From positions 1,550,001 through 1,614,000 of the forward strand of contig JAALGY010000041.1 in the NCBI GenBank assembly GCA_032358165.1: DNA of 64,000 nucleotides. The letters are read 5' to 3'. The position numbers and the translations under genes were made by a program. Under the pieces are notes generated by a model. The model made no database searches. It saw only the letters and a program-made list of their open reading frames with translations, and was not told the DNA's origin. Each line of letters starts with the position of its first letter. Position 1 is the stretch's first letter. This DNA is from Diplosphaera chodatii. Lineage: Eukaryota > Chlorophyta > Trebouxiophyceae > Prasiolales > Stichococcaceae. Of the stretch, positions 8,843-21,621 are shown in pieces.

Positions 8843-11800
8843 TCAGCTGCTCCACTTCCAGTTGGCCAGGCTGTCGATGAGCTGCTCGCCGTCGTCGTGC
8901 ACGGGCGCCAGCGGCGGCGGGGCCTTGGTGGCGGGCGTCGCGGTGCCGGGCCGCCGCTTGGGCGCCCCCTGCGTGCCGCCCAGCTGCGAGCGCACCCTCT
9001 GGTACATCGACCTGCGGCACCGGGAAGCAGAGGGATTGATGGCGAACTGTGGTGCATGGTGCAGGGCATGGCTCAGCGGGGAAGGCGCACCGCAACCCTG
9101 CCAGAGGGTGCAACGATGCTGTATGAATGAAAACCGCAAAAGTGTTCGCCCCTGCTCACCGTGCTGGGGTTGATCAGTGCAGCTGTCAGGACAGCAAGGG
9201 AGGTCAGCCTCTGCATGCTTGGAGGCTGGGAGCTGCAATGGTGTGGGGCTCAGGTGGCGCCCACCGCTTTTCGGCGGGCGTGGCGAGGCGGCTGCCGTCG
9301 GCGGTGTGCACCAGGAAGCGGTGGAGCTCCTGGGGGCGGCGCCCCGCGGGCTGCGCCTCCTCCAGCGGCTCCACGTAGATGTCCGCCATGAACACGCACA
9401 GCCGCGCCGCGTTCAGCGCCGCCGTCACGTCGTACGTCACCCGCGGCCGCCCCCGCCCCCCTGCACACCAGGGTGGCCTGCTGAGCGTAGTGATGTCATC
9501 CCTGTATGCAGCAGTTCCCCGGCAGTGGTATCCTCCGGGAAAACCGATGCGCAGAGGCTTCCCAAGCCTGTAGGTGGCCCAGGTCCTGGCCTGCTTGCAG
9601 CTGTGCAGCGCCTGTTCAGTAAGCAGATGGGCCCCCGTGCACCCTAGCCTTTGGCGCATATCTGATGCGCACTTGACGCCACGCAATGCACCGGGGGCGC
9701 GGCGCACCCGAGTCCAGCTGCGCGGTGACCAGCAGCTCGGTGCAGGTGTCGTCGTACACGTCCTTGATGGAGGTGCGCACCGGCAGCGCCACCGCCATCT
9801 GGATGCGCTCCACCAGCTCCGCCTGCGCCTCCCTGCAGCCGAGTCGCACTGTACTACTGATGGCACCTGCGTGGCCTGCTCGACCTTGTACAGGGGTGCA
9901 TGGCAATGGCACTACTGATGGTGCTGTGCAGCAGGAGCTGCGCCTGCTCGTGTCATGGAACTGACAACCTGCCGAGCCAGCTGCAGGTCCCAAGCGCGGC
10001 TGGCAGGCAGGTTGGTCATTCCAGTGGGTGCCATACATGTGGACTTATTATTTCAAGGACAGTAGGGGAACACGGCAGCCTGCGCACGTGTTGCGGATGC
10101 GGCCGCCGTCCACCTCCTGGACGAACAGGTCCGCCTCGCACATGCCGTCATTCCTCACGTCCACCTGCACACGCACTCGCAGGTGTCAGCCTGAGCATGC
10201 CGCCCCTACCTCGACCTTCTGCTGGCACGCCCTGGATGACTTCAGCCCGCAGCTCAAAGGGGCCATAACAGGGCTGGACCTTCATGCTCCGCAGCGGCAC
10301 CTTGGCGTAGGCGACGCGCAGGTGGATGTCCTTCAGCGTGCGCATAAGGTCGTAGACGAGGCCCTTGCGGTCGGCGGCGACCACGTTGACCAGCGAGTAG
10401 GCGGAGGTGGTCGCGTTGTCCAGCGTCACCGACACCGGGTCCAGCGTGCCGTACTCGTCGCCATTCGCGTCCACCTGGATCGAGGTTCAGTACAGACTCT
10501 GCATCTGTGGGGCTCTCTCCCTGAACGTAATGCACCAAGCTGGTGCAGTATACTAAGTTCCACTCCTAGATACACGCGGTCAAGTATGGGTGACTCCAGG
10601 AAAGCCGCAGTCATGAGAGGAGCCGGCAAGCCCGTTCTGCCCTCCCGCACATCACGGTCAGCTGTGCCACGCCAAGCCAAACCTGCTGCAGGGAGCCGAA
10701 GGAGGATGCTGACGATGCGGCGGTGCTGGTGCCGCCGCCGACGCTGCTGCTGCCGCCGCCCGCTGTCCGCTTCTCCACCAGCCTCGCCAGCGGCGAGACC
10801 GGCCCCGCGTCCTGCAAGTGCACAACCCACAGAACTGCGGCGTTGCACAGCCACTGTCCTGCCAGCTGCCGTGCATACGCCCAATCATGCACTGTGCATA
10901 CCTATCCCACAGCACAGCAGCACTCCAACCGGCTTCACATGCTGCTGCTTGCAGGGCCACCTTGCAGGCGCGGCGGGCGGCGACTGAGGTCGCGGAGTCG
11001 CCGCCCTCGCTGTCGGCGGGCGCGGGGGTGATGGAGCACTCCGCCGCGCTCTGCCCCAGCACCGTGCGCACCTGGTCCGATATCTCCAGCACCCTGCAGC
11101 AAGGCATGCTATGTTCACAACCTGCTGCTGTTGCACAGCAGTGGGCCCTGCTCTTTTGGCCCGCGCCGATCTGGTGGCGAATGCACAATGCATATGATGC
11201 CAACTCGGCGGAGGAGCCCAGCACGATGCATGACAGCGATGTGGTGCGTGCCGAGAGTTGTCTGCTGGGCAGCGGGGCGCGCGCCTGTGGTGGTCGGGCA
11301 GCTGCTGGCGGTTGTCGTACAGCCAGAACATGTCGAGCACCTCGCCGGCGGGGCTGGTGGTGATGTGCGCCTTGAACACCTCCACGTCCGCCTCCCACAG
11401 CGTGTGCATCAGGTCTGCAGCGGGGGGATGGGCAAAGGCTGTGGTGGGACACTGACAGGCATTTGGAACAGCGAGTGCAAACTATGCACAGGGTACCACT
11501 GCAGTACTCGGGCCTCAGTGCCAAGATATGATGCAGCACGACTGCTATACTGAGCACATGCACAACATTGCACATCAGTTTGCCAACCTGACAAGCAAGC
11601 CACTGGTTTAAGGGGAGCATGGTGTGACAGTGTTGGTCTGTAAAGATCCCCAGCAAGTGCTGGGTGCTATTTTGCAGGGCCCCGGCGGCGCACCGTGCAG
11701 CACCCCGACGCGGTCGTAGGAGGAGACCTGCAGCAGGAAGGGGTGCTCCGTGTCGGGGGCGCCGCTGCGGTAGTGCCGCATCCACATGTTGCCCGTGGAC

Positions 11801-12571
11801 GTGGGGCACAGCGCCTCCAGCCGCGACTTGAGCAGCCGCCAGTGCGCCGGCATGCCGGACGTCAGCCCCACCTGCCAACCGTGCAGCAGCATGACGGCCA
11901 GTCTGACTCGGATGTCTGACTCGGATCAATGTCAAAATGCTGCTGGCGAGCCCCAAGGCGAGCTCGGTTCGTGGACCAGCTCACTGACATGGTTTTCAAC
12001 TAGTCACCATCCTTCCATGTCATGTTACCTTGATGATGAGGAAGCACCACTTGCCATCCGTCGACACATCACCTGTTGAAGATGGCCAGGATGATCAGCA
12101 CACGCGAGATGCCCAGCCACATTGTAGGGTAACCTGCAAGATCGTGTTGCAAATCTGCAATGTATACACTCCACACCTGACAGGATCTTAAGGCCAAAGT
12201 CCATCAGCATGCGTGTAATGTCGCAGCCCAGCCCCGTCGCATCTGGACAGCTGATGCGGATCTCTCGGACGCTGTCGTCCCCGTCAGACACCCGCCTGCA
12301 GCGTGAGTTGCCAGCCGCACGGTGTCAGCGCCAGCATGTGCAACTTCAGTGATACCATTAACGTGGCCTGCACTCGTCACGGCGACCTGGGACGTTCGCA
12401 GGCATGGCCTAAGCTGAGCCTTCCTGTCACTGCCACCGCCCACCTGAAGGTCACGACCTCTTCCTCGGGGTCCATGATGAAGACTGGCTCCCGCGCCTCA
12501 GCAGCTGCTGTGCTGCCGCCCTTGGCCAGCTTGCCGCTGGCGGTCTCGGCGTAGGCGCTAGCAGCGACCAT
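8843..12571 (-). CDS. ACR9-like: ACT-domain-repeat protein, ACR9/ACR10 type
   Basis: ACR proteins carry several ACT (amino-acid-binding regulatory) domains. They are thought to sense amino acids or nitrogen status and have no catalytic part. Starting at MVAASAYAETASGKLAK (12571), about ten exons read in order. First ACT: IRISCPDATGLGCDITRM, then GDVSTDGKWCFLIIK at about 12074-12030. Next comes WRLLKSRLEALCPTS; the second ACT is VSSYDRVGVLH plus ADVEVFKAHITTSPAGE. Then a Ser/Gly linker; third ACT VNVVAADRKGLVYDLMRTL with CEADLFVQEVDGGRI; last ACT GRPRVTYDVTAALNAARLC plus FMADIYVEPLEEAQ. The tail ends SLANWKWSS-stop at 8843. The TGLGCDI...VSTDGKWC signature is that of plant ACR9/ACR10. A possible N-terminal plastid peptide in an upstream exon cannot be excluded. 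Confidence 0.82.
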
Positions 12572-13411
12572 GCCGGTGCGGGCTGCAGCTGCCGCGACAG
12601 CCGCAGCCGGACCTCTGTGGAGTGCGGTTCAGGTCGCGACAGCAGCAGTGGTGGCAGTTGTCGGGCGGGCGCAGACTCCACCAGCAGCGGTGCTGGCGCG
12701 GGGCTGCCTGGGCGCGCATGCAACCGCACCGGGAGCCGCGGTGACGCTCGACTGTCACCTGCGATGATAGCGGACGGGTTTTGCCTCATGATCAACACTC
12801 ATCAGGTCATGACTGGCTGCGGCAGTTGCGCAGAAGGGTTGATCAGCCCGTGCTGGTAGCGATCGGGAGGCATCGCTCCGTCAGACAGCATATGAAAGAG
12901 CTCAAGACCGGCGCAGCAAGGGGTTTCAAGGCAGACTTTCGAGGCTGCGGGTGACGACATAGCAACGTTGGAGGTTTCGAACATGTCACCTCTCGTTCTC
13001 GTTCCGACTCGTGGCAAAGCGGCGCGTCGCCGTCCGACGGCAACGTCAAAGCCAAAGCGACGGTAAAGGGGGCCGGGGGTGGGTGTTTCAGCAGCCGGCT
13101 GACCCAGGACTGCCGTGTGTACGGCCTGGATGTGGCACGCTGGTTGTGACGAATGGATTGCACCGTCACGGCGGTTGCCCAGCGCAAACAGCTAGGCGGT
13201 CAGCTACCAAGCCGCAAAACGCACGTCCACCCATGCGGGTGCTGAGGTGCGAACGGTAACAGCGTCCTGCCAGAACGTCACAGGTCTACAGATTGTGGAC
13301 TCCAGCCAGCCTCAGGATCTTGGATGGTTTGCACCAATTTGCTGATCAGTGCTCAGAACGCAACGCAGCGAAGAGCAACGCAGCAGATTCCAGTATACCG
13401 GCTTGTGCACG
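12572..13411. other. Divergent intergenic region (promoters of the ACT gene and PSB33-like gene)
   Basis: The two genes start 840 bp apart on opposite strands. I see no gene inside. Open frames here are Arg/Pro-rich and lack splice-supported structure. Promoter elements are not identifiable by eye. Confidence 0.45.
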
Positions 13412-15114
13412 ATGGCCACGCAACTGGCAAGCCCAGTCGCCCTGCAGAGGCCGTGCTTCTGCTCACATCAGCAGCACAGTCGAGTGTCGTCAGCATTCAG
13501 CAGCAGGCCAGCCGCGTTGCGGGCGCTGTGCAGGCCGCAGAGCACCAGCCTCAGAGCGCAACGTGCATGTCTGACGCCCTGCAGAGCACAGGATACGGAG
13601 GCTGCAGAGGGTGAGACCATGCTCACTTGCGCCCCCGCCCGCACTACATGCATGGTCACATTGCAGGGCAGACGTGTCATAATGCGGTGTGCCTGCTCGC
13701 AGCTGAGACGGCTAGCAGCACAGCGACCGCCAGCGACCGGCCAGCGGGCGACTGGGTGCCGGTCATCAAGCCGGACGAGTTTCCAAAGGGTGCGCAGCGG
13801 CAGATGGCACCCTGCTGCAGCAGCTGGTCCTGCAGACTGCGGTTCCCGCGTGATGTCTCCTCGCGTTCAACCTGATGCGCAGGTTCCACCGCTGACGCTG
13901 CAGTGCCGGCAATGACGGTGTGCACGCTGTGTCATGATGCTGTAACTGATGCGCAGGTGTGCGGAAGGAGGTGCGCGTGGACGGCGTCGACGTCCTGCTG
14001 TTCTGGTACCGCAATGAGATCTACGCCATCGAGGCGCGGTGCGCTCCTGCTCAACCAGCGTACATCGGCGCGGCTCATGCTAGCAGCACTCCCTGGCCAG
14101 CTGGCCAGGTGATCCAGGGCCCCAGTCAGCGGTGCCATTGGGACCCTGTGCAGGTCGCCGGCCGAGGGCGCATACAGCGAGGGCTTCATCAGCAGCAAGC
14201 TCAACCAGGACTACTGCATAGAGTGCCCCGGCACCGGGTCCACCTTCGACTTCCGCACCGGCGCCATCCAGGACTGGTACCCCGGCAACCCCGTGCTGCG
14301 CCTCCTGACGCCCAAGGCCACCTGCCGCAACCTGGAGACGTACCCCGTGCGCCTGGAGCAGGCACGCAGCTGCCGGCAGCCTCGGTGGTCCCCAGTGCAG
14401 CGACTGTGTCCAGTCAGAAACATGTCAGTGATGCTGCACACTGTTGACATGGTCATGTGCCGCTGCCGCTGCCATGCAGCTCGCATTCACGTGTGCGCTC
14501 CATCAACTAACACTCGAGGCCCTCCTGCACAGGACGCCATCCTGATTGACGTCAGCGGCAGCGCGGTGTTCGGCCGTGTGGAGGACCAGACACGCGGCGG
14601 CGCCGACACCTCGCTGGAGAACAACAACGTGTACAGCGTGGAGCCCAAGGTGTATGTGGAGACATCAGGTGGGCAGGGCAGTCGAAAAGGACCGTGCGAA
14701 TGCTTGCAGATTTGACCGGGGCCATCAGCCAAACTTCCATGCATGCAGCAGCATCAACTGCTGCTCGGTTGGTGAGTGTTTCCAGTTCCTGCTCCGCAGC
14801 GGACCGGGATCAGCAGGCCGGGCCTGATGTGGGGACGATCGCCACCAGTGTGGTGGGCATCACTGGCGCGGTTGCCCTAGCCGTTGCGGGCACAGCCACA
14901 GCAAAGTACTGGCAGGTGCAGTCACTCGTGCCATGCCTTGCCAGGTGTTCACCATCCCGCGCGATGAGCACAAGGCTGTTGCAAGTGGCAGGTCATTAGA
15001 CGGTTTTCTTACTGCATGTTGTGGTGGTTGCAGACGGACCTGGGCCTCTACGCCTTCTGGCTAGTGTACATTGCGGGAGGCGGCTTGTTTGTGGCCTCCA
15101 AGCTGAGGAAGTAG
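13412..15114 (+). CDS. PSB33: PSB33-like (TEF5) chloroplast Rieske-fold thylakoid protein
   Basis: PSB33 is a thylakoid protein associated with photosystem II and the light-harvesting antenna. Seven exons were resolved, giving 302 aa: 13412-13610, 13703-13789, 13957-14038, 14154-14361, 14533-14668, 14800-14915, 15034-15114. All phases agree. The first 60 or so residues (MATQLASPVALQRPCFC...) are Ser/Arg/Ala-rich, like a plastid transit peptide. The middle (VDGVDVLLFWYRNEIYAIEA, CIECPGTGSTFDFRTGAI, DWYPGNPVLRLLTPKATC) is a Rieske-like fold in which the usual Cys/His cluster ligands are mostly absent, as known for PSB33. Two hydrophobic C-terminal segments (VVGITGAVALAVAG and LYAFWLVYIAGGGLF) would anchor it. 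Intron 4 would have a GC donor (CAG/GCACGC). The plant protein is about 290 aa, so the size fits. Confidence 0.8.
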
Positions 15115-15401
15115 ACCCAGGCGGTGCATCAGGTAGTTGCCATCAATGCGAGTTGAACATTGAGCAAGCTCTGGCTGGTTGGTGCGATGCAACAACAATG
15201 GGGCGGCTTGCGCCCCTGGCATATGAAACCCAGTGCAAACAAAATGTGCAAGCTACTGCTGTTGATTGGACTGCTGGTGATTGACCCATTCGAAGCTCTC
15301 ACGTCAGGCTGGGAGCCTGCTCGGCAACTGACTCTTCCCAACGTCTTTCGGTCTTCTATGCCAGCAGTCCTGAAAATTGCAAAGCCAGCCCTGCCAGCGT
15401 G
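15115..15401. other. Tail-to-tail spacer
   Basis: This is the 3' flank of the PSB33-like gene and of the minus-strand membrane protein gene. Nothing else is recognised. Confidence 0.4.
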
Positions 15402-17116
15402 TCACGAAGCACCCTGCGGTTCCCGAATAGCGCCCCACGCTGCCTCCCCTGCAGCCATGCGCACCGCAAAGCGCTTCCATCCCCCATCTGGCGCCAGGAT
15501 GGGGCTGAGGAATGGCACCTGCATCATTGGTGTCGGACTACTGGCAGATCGCACATTGCTTGGCTGACTGCTGTATAATATAGCTTGCTGGCATGTTGCG
15601 CGGACCGCAAGAACTGTGTCAGATGGTGTCTGCACTTCCACATGTGTTGCGGCTTCAGTGTGGCACCAGGTCACCTGCGGTGTGTAGCGCGTCATGAAGG
15701 CGACGGCGAGGGCCAGGCGCCGCAGCTCCACCGCCAGCGCGCACGTCGCAAACCCCTGCGCCTGAAGCAGCATCCACCACTGCAGACCTGCACAGGCAGC
15801 AGGTCACCCAACTTGACAGCCCAGCTCCACACATGATGTAGCTGCATGCGCTGCGCACGCAGCTCATGGGATGCAGCACCATGTGCATGTGCCAGGAGGT
15901 GACTGTCGGCAGCCGGAACGTGCTGTGACAAATTCTCACTTTTGCCACTGTTGACCGTCACAAGGCTGGACTGGAAGGCCCACGGCGCGGACACAAAGGC
16001 CAGTGACATGAAGGCGCATGTCAGGCTCCACCTGTGGAGCGTCTGAGGACCTATCACTTGCGCCACATCTACTTGAAGACTCGAGTGCAGCGTCTGCAAG
16101 CACGCAGGACTGTGCGCAGAGATGCAGCAGCATCTGCACCTGGGCATCAGGTTGAAGCAGCGATGCCATGTCGCGCAGCCAACGCAGCAGTTGCCCATGG
16201 CACCCCAGAAGATGTTGCCGTTGAAGTCCAACGCCTCGTCCAACTGCACCACAGACTGGGGTGTGACTGACTCCGCGTGAATAATAGAGAACCAACTGCA
16301 CCTGGTATGTCATGCAGCCTACTTGTCTTCAACACCCACAGAGAGGTCTGCAAGTAGGACTGCAAAGATGGGCCATACGGAGCACTCGTGGTCATGATTG
16401 GCAGCACCTCAATCCGGGCAATTGCTGGCTTGTCCTGCTTTTCAAGCGCCTGGGTGGCGACGGCCCACCGCATGATGGACTCGCCCACCACGAAAGTGGT
16501 CTTCTTCTCCATGCGATTGAAGGCGCTCTCATGCACCGCCGCCTTGCAGCAGGAGCACCGCATCGTAGGCTGCATGCCTGTGGCGACATGCATGGCTGGC
16601 ACAACAGGCGAGCGTAATAACATGCTGCGGTCTAACAGAAGCGGGCTGGCTCAAGGCACTGGCCATATGCAGAGGGAGCCAAGCACCCAAGCAGTAAAGG
16701 TCAGACCACTGTGATTGTGACGAGTGTGGTCGATATGTTGCGTCATCACATGTGGCAATGTGGTACGCACCCGTGAAGGGGCACGGCTGTCCAACGAAGG
16801 GTGCCGACTTGCGGCACGGCTCGCCGGGCGCTACAGGTGCAGAGTCGCTCCAGGGCATGTGCCAGAAGCGCGCCTCCCACACGTCGAAGATGGTCGTGCG
16901 CAGAAACAGCGTGAAGAAGGGGATGATCATGGCACCACACACCGCCACCGTCGCATATTCAGGCGCCCCAATGGACCCGGCCTTTGACACTCCTGGGCCA
17001 AGGATGGCGCCACCGAGGGTGCCCTCGATGACCAGCACCACTACCGTCAGCGAGATGCCGATCTGCACAAGGTTACACCACTCAGTCAGCAAGGCGACGT
17101 GGACCGTTGCACACAC
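15402..17116 (-). CDS. Unrecognised multi-pass membrane protein
   Basis: Minus-strand exons with good coding character encode hydrophobic segments. The first (from about 17066) has IGISLTVVVLVIEGTLGG and YATVAVCGAMIIPFFTLFL, then the loop DVWEARFWHMPWSDSAPVA. The next (about 16600-16340) has a Cys-rich MRCSCCKAAV followed by MEKKTTFVVGESIMRWAVAT. Then come VVQLDEALDFNGNIFWGAMG (about 16255), MSLAFVSAPWAFQSSLVTV (about 16020-15960) and FATCALAVELRRLALAVAFM (about 15765). The last exon, VPFLSPILAPDGGWKRFAV, ends at 15402. At least four membrane spans are likely. The family was not recognised. The true start is uncertain: an ATG at 17116 precedes a probable acceptor (GTGCAG) in the same frame, so an upstream exon may exist. 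Confidence 0.55.
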
Positions 17117-17885
17117 AACTTAGCAGCCGGTCCCAGTAGCGCCGGTGTCCGACCATAGTCGCGATGACCTATCCCAATGACATTATGAGATTTGCGTGAT
17201 ATCGGTTGAAAAACACAATTCGGCAGTCACCGCGTTTCTTACGCCATGCTACAAGCCAACCTGCTGGCCGGTGCTCCATGGCCCAACAAGTAGCTGCGCC
17301 AGCATAGCGCCTGCAGCTGGTGTATGGCTGCAGCAAGGTCCGAGTCCACCTTCAAGTCGCCGGTTCTGAGGAGCCAACAAGGATCAGGCATGCCCGAGCC
17401 TCTGTTTTGTGTGACTTTGCGGTCTCGTCTGATTGTTGCCCAATGCTATTGTGCTACAGATCACGATGAAGGCATGCGTGGAGTCTCGCCAACGTTCACG
17501 GACGGTAGCTTGTAGATCCCTGGTGCTCGTTCATCCAGAGGACATGCAACCAGCCTTGCATCTTGTGCGTTTGTGGCACTAGGTGTGAAAACTGCGGGAA
17601 CGACATGCAGATCCTCGGAGCAATCGAATGAACACACGGTCACACGCCTGTCCGGCGTCCGACTGTGCCGTTTACTACAGCCAAACGACTAAGAGATGCA
17701 CCGAAGGCCAAATTCATGTGTGTGGCATTCCCCGACAAGCTCCTTCGGTCGCACCTCTGTCCACTCCAGGCTGCAGATGTCTGCGATCGAGGTGTGCAGT
17801 TGCAGCGCAGGTGATGAACAAATGTTGCTGGAATGAGGTGATGATATAACATGTACCTCTGACATACATAGCAAGTCACAACAGC
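17117..17885. other. Divergent intergenic region
   Basis: This lies between the minus-strand membrane gene and the plus-strand wall-type gene. No coding exon is convincing. It presumably holds both promoters. Confidence 0.4.
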
Positions 17886-20800
17886 ATGCGAAGCCGGATC
17901 CACGGACGCGTCCGGCCTGTGTTCAGGGTGTTCTCAACAGCATCAGCGATCCTAGCTGTTGCCCTGTTGGGTCATCAGCAGGCACATGCGCAGGTAAGTT
18001 GTTGTGTTCCCTGTAAATTGAAGCGTTTGACCGAGTAGCTACAGTAGAGGCCTCTATAGCTGGTGCTGGTGCTGCACGCATCCCTCAGTAGAGTGTGTCT
18101 TCAGGAACGGTAGAATGGTCAACATGATTGCCAGACTTCATGACACATGGCAGTTGAGTTGTCGACATCAGTATCCTCCGTGTGGCAAGCAGGTGCAAGC
18201 AGCGGAGTGGCTCCATGCTGGGTCCAGTGCACGGCAGCAGCATGGACGCTTGCTGCTGCAGCCGCAGCAAATACAATGCGAGCCTGGTGAGCACGCCGTG
18301 CTTGATGACCTTGACATGTTCCTCACCTTTGGCGCCTGTGTGAACACCCGAAGCCCCCATCACCCCCAAATAGCATCTGAGCATCGTCAGCGGCACCCTG
18401 CAGGCTACCATGCCGCTGCTCTTGTTGCACACGCGTGCAGATGTTGGCATGCAATGGTTCAATCCAAGACTGGACTTGCGCCCCCGCAGGCTGCACACGG
18501 GTAGGTATTTACCGCAGAGGCGAGCTGGACCATTTTGAATGCCAGAATTGCCCGATCCCATCCCCGCCACTGGTGTCCCCGCCGCCCTCCCCGCCGCCAG
18601 CGCCCCCGCCGCCGCCGCCGCCGCCCCGGCCGCCAAGCCCGCCGCCGCCACCCCCTCCGCCGCCGCCCACCAGCAACCAGGTCGACTTCAACGGGACTCT
18701 CACGACGTACGACATCTCGAAGCGCTCCAAGCAGGTGCTCGAACTTGAGGGCCACACACATCTGGTGCACAAAGCAACTCAGCATATCTTTATCAATAAC
18801 GGTCGACGCCTCTTGATCCACACGTCACCCATGACTGCTATCGAGTTGTCACGCTTGCCATACTTGTTCACATCCTGCACACAGGAAGTCAAAGCTGTGC
18901 TGAATGAGGTCAAGCGCGCTGTCGTGACCTTCCTGCTGAACCTGCTCGCGCCGCCCAACAACGTAGACGTGCTGCAAGTCACGAAGACAGGCATCGTGTA
19001 CCTGGTCTTCAATGTGCAGGTGCCAGCACAGCCGCCTCACACATTTTCATCACAGATGCAACGCATGCTGTCCTTGTACATGTGGTTATGCCTTGCCTGA
19101 ACCGAAAGGCAACAAAGGGTGCTGTGCCAGGTAGATACCTGAGTGAGACGGAGAGCAGTTGGTCTGTCTTCCAGGTCACATTCTACTCGACACAGTCGGT
19201 GGGGGCTCCGGCACCCAGCGGCGCACCGCCCTCCCCTGCGGTGCAGGTTCTGGACCCAGACCAGGCAGCGCAGACGCTCGCCACGCAGGCGGCCACCAAC
19301 ACCACCGCCTTGTTTGTGACCTCGCCCGAGCTCGTGAGCTGCATGTGTTGGTCATCACCATGTCATCATGGTGGCATGCACTGGAGTGAGAGATGCCAGC
19401 GGGCAGTTCACGTTGAAGTTCGCCAAGAGCGTGATGTTTTGCGGTCAACCTGGTAGGGCGGAGACAGGTGTAAATGGCAGTTGCCGGTTGTACCATAGAA
19501 CGTCGTCCAAGGAGGTATCAGCACTATCATGTTGGCTGTAGGTGACGAAAGGGGGGCTACAGCTGACTGGCGTCACACTGGACACCACTCCTGTAGCAGG
19601 CATCTATCTGGTGAGCTGGTCTGATGCTCGTGATGAGTTGAGGCAGCTGGCCTGATGCTCGTGATGAGTTGAGGCAATGAGGCCAAACAACCTGCGGAAA
19701 CAGCAAGCTTGCAAGAAGAAGGCTATCTGAACCGGCAGCCACCACACGATGTCCCTGCAGGCTCCGCCGCCGCCGCCCCTCATTGCGCCAAACACGCAGT
19801 CCAAGAAAATGGTGTGGCTGTACGCCATCATCGGCGCCATCGTGGGCCTGGTCTCGCTGTCCGGTGCGCTCCTCCCATGAGTATGTCATGCGTCTGTGCC
19901 TGCAAAGAAGCCATCATGACCATGTTTTGCATTGTGTAGCAGCTGAGCAACATCAGTCAGTGAATCTTTACGATGCATTAGAAACATCATTGCTGGAAGC
20001 TTGGAGGATATCAGAGTGTTGGCTCCATGAAGTCAAATGCACTTACTAGCCGCTGCAGTGTGCTTCTGTGTGGCGTACATTGTTGTGCTGCGGAAGCGGG
20101 AGCAAAAGGAGGACCTTGCAGCGCTTGCTGCTGCGCATGAGGCCGGCGACACCATGGGGCGTAAAGGCAACATGGACCTGAGTTTCTTGCGGCAGGTGGT
20201 AGTCCAGCATGTATTTGCTGGCGCTCGACTCTGTACCAGATTGCCATGTAATGGTTCGACATCCAAGAATGCCCGGTGCAAGCGCATCATACATACAACA
20301 TGCACATGGGAAGGCAGGTTCCGATCACCTCATGCAGGTCGAGTTCCCAGTCGTCGATGACCCGGCTGGGATGCTGGAAGACGGTGGCCCTGGCATCCCT
20401 GCAGGCCCACACGCTGCCGCAGGCAAGGGCTGTTGTGAGCCAAATCCATGGTCATTGCAGCCATACATTACAACAGACGATGGCTCTTATGACGCTGTCA
20501 GCTGCGCCAGCAACTGCCGTGCTGATGGTCTGATGCTTAGTATTGATAGTCAGTTGCACTGAGTCCCAGGCTGGCTTGCAGGTAACGCAGCTGAGGCAGC
20601 GTATGCCTCCGATGGCCACTATCTGTCCAGCGATGGCGGGCCAACAGGCACATTGCGTGCCTCTAACAAGCCGCCACTGTCAGGTGAACTGCGCGTTCTT
20701 CTGCTACCAGTAGTACTGAACATGGTTGCACACCATGCTTGTGCTTGCGAAAACTCTCGTGGGAACAAGCTCGGCATGTTTCCACCTTAGTATGTAGCAT

Positions 20801-21621
20801 CCAGCTTACATATACCAAGTGGCTGGTTGATCACAGCGGCACCGCCAGGGGCGTGGCGGTGGGGCTACCGGCTCAAGCGCCTGTCCGAGACGATCCGCTC
20901 TGGCAGCATGGCGCGCCGGCCCTCTGCCCTCGCCAGCCACGGTATGCAGCGGCTGTTGCCCATCCTTACTGGTGACATCCGTCCTGATGCTTTCATGAAG
21001 CTGCTCTCATGTCTGTTAGGCAGCAGAGGACGTTAGGAATGTGCTTTATGGGAAGAATGGTTTGTGTCACTGTTGCTGCCAACCTGCAGGGCAGCCGCCG
21101 GCGCTGCCGCCGGAGATGCATGACATGAATCCACTGTATGCAGCCACCAAGCGGCACATGAGCCCGCAGGTCAGCCTGGGGCCGCGGCCTCCCTCCAGCG
21201 GCTGGCAGGTTTGCAGCTCCTCTGCCACACTCTGTACCATTAGTCTACCACTGCAGGCAGTGCAGCGTGCGGCTGCATCCTGCTACTGCTCTGACAGACT
21301 GCGCTTTGGGATCGGTGCACTGTGGCTCGCATGGCCAAGCACGTGGCATATTTGCTCGGCTGGAAGGCAGCCACCCCTCAGACAGCGACTCCACTGTGAT
21401 GTTTTGCGCTGTTCGAGACGCAGGCGCCAGCTGACGACGACCCAGCGGCAGCGGGCGCAGATGACCCCCGAGCGCAGGCATTCTCCTCTGAGGAGCCAGC
21501 ATATGACAGCGAAGCAGCTGAGGGCGGGGCGGCAGGCGCTGATTCATATGACGATGCAGCACAAGGGGAGATCACGCCAGCACCAGGGTTCATGCGGCCA
21601 ACCGGCCACTTCAAACGATAG
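17886..21621 (+). CDS. Type I membrane protein with proline-rich (SPPPP) hinge
   Basis: Exon 1 (17886-17993) is a 36-residue signal peptide whose core is ILAVALLGHQQAHAQ. Exon 2 (18441-19019) gives a small five-Cys segment (LACNGSIQDWTCAPAGC ... FECQNC), a poly-proline hinge (PSPPLVSPPPSPPPAPPPP onward, extensin/pherophorin style, likely O-glycosylated hydroxyproline), then a globular part with EVKAVLNEVKRAVVTFLL. Exons 3 and 4 are 19175-19333 and 19563-19610 (LTGVTLDTTPVAGIYL). Exon 5 (19761-19863) carries PPPPPL and the membrane span MVWLYAIIGAIVGLVSLS, continued in exon 6 (20059-20195) with a basic stop-transfer LRKREQKED. Later exons form an acidic, Gly/Ala-rich cytoplasmic tail ending PGFMRPTGHFKR. 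Phases agree through exon 6. It looks like a wall- or matrix-attached receptor-like protein without a kinase; the function is unknown. Confidence 0.68.
19621..19680 (+). repeat. 31-bp tandem duplication inside an intron
   Basis: CTGATGCTCGTGATGAGTTG starts at 19621 and again at 19652, giving two near-identical copies in the intron before the membrane-span exon of the SPPPP protein gene. It is a recent slippage-type duplication with no evident function. Confidence 0.8.

Noticed and set aside
18460..18480. GGTTCAATCC resembling a tRNA T-arm
   Set aside because: No acceptor or anticodon stems around it, and it lies inside a coding exon with consistent phase.
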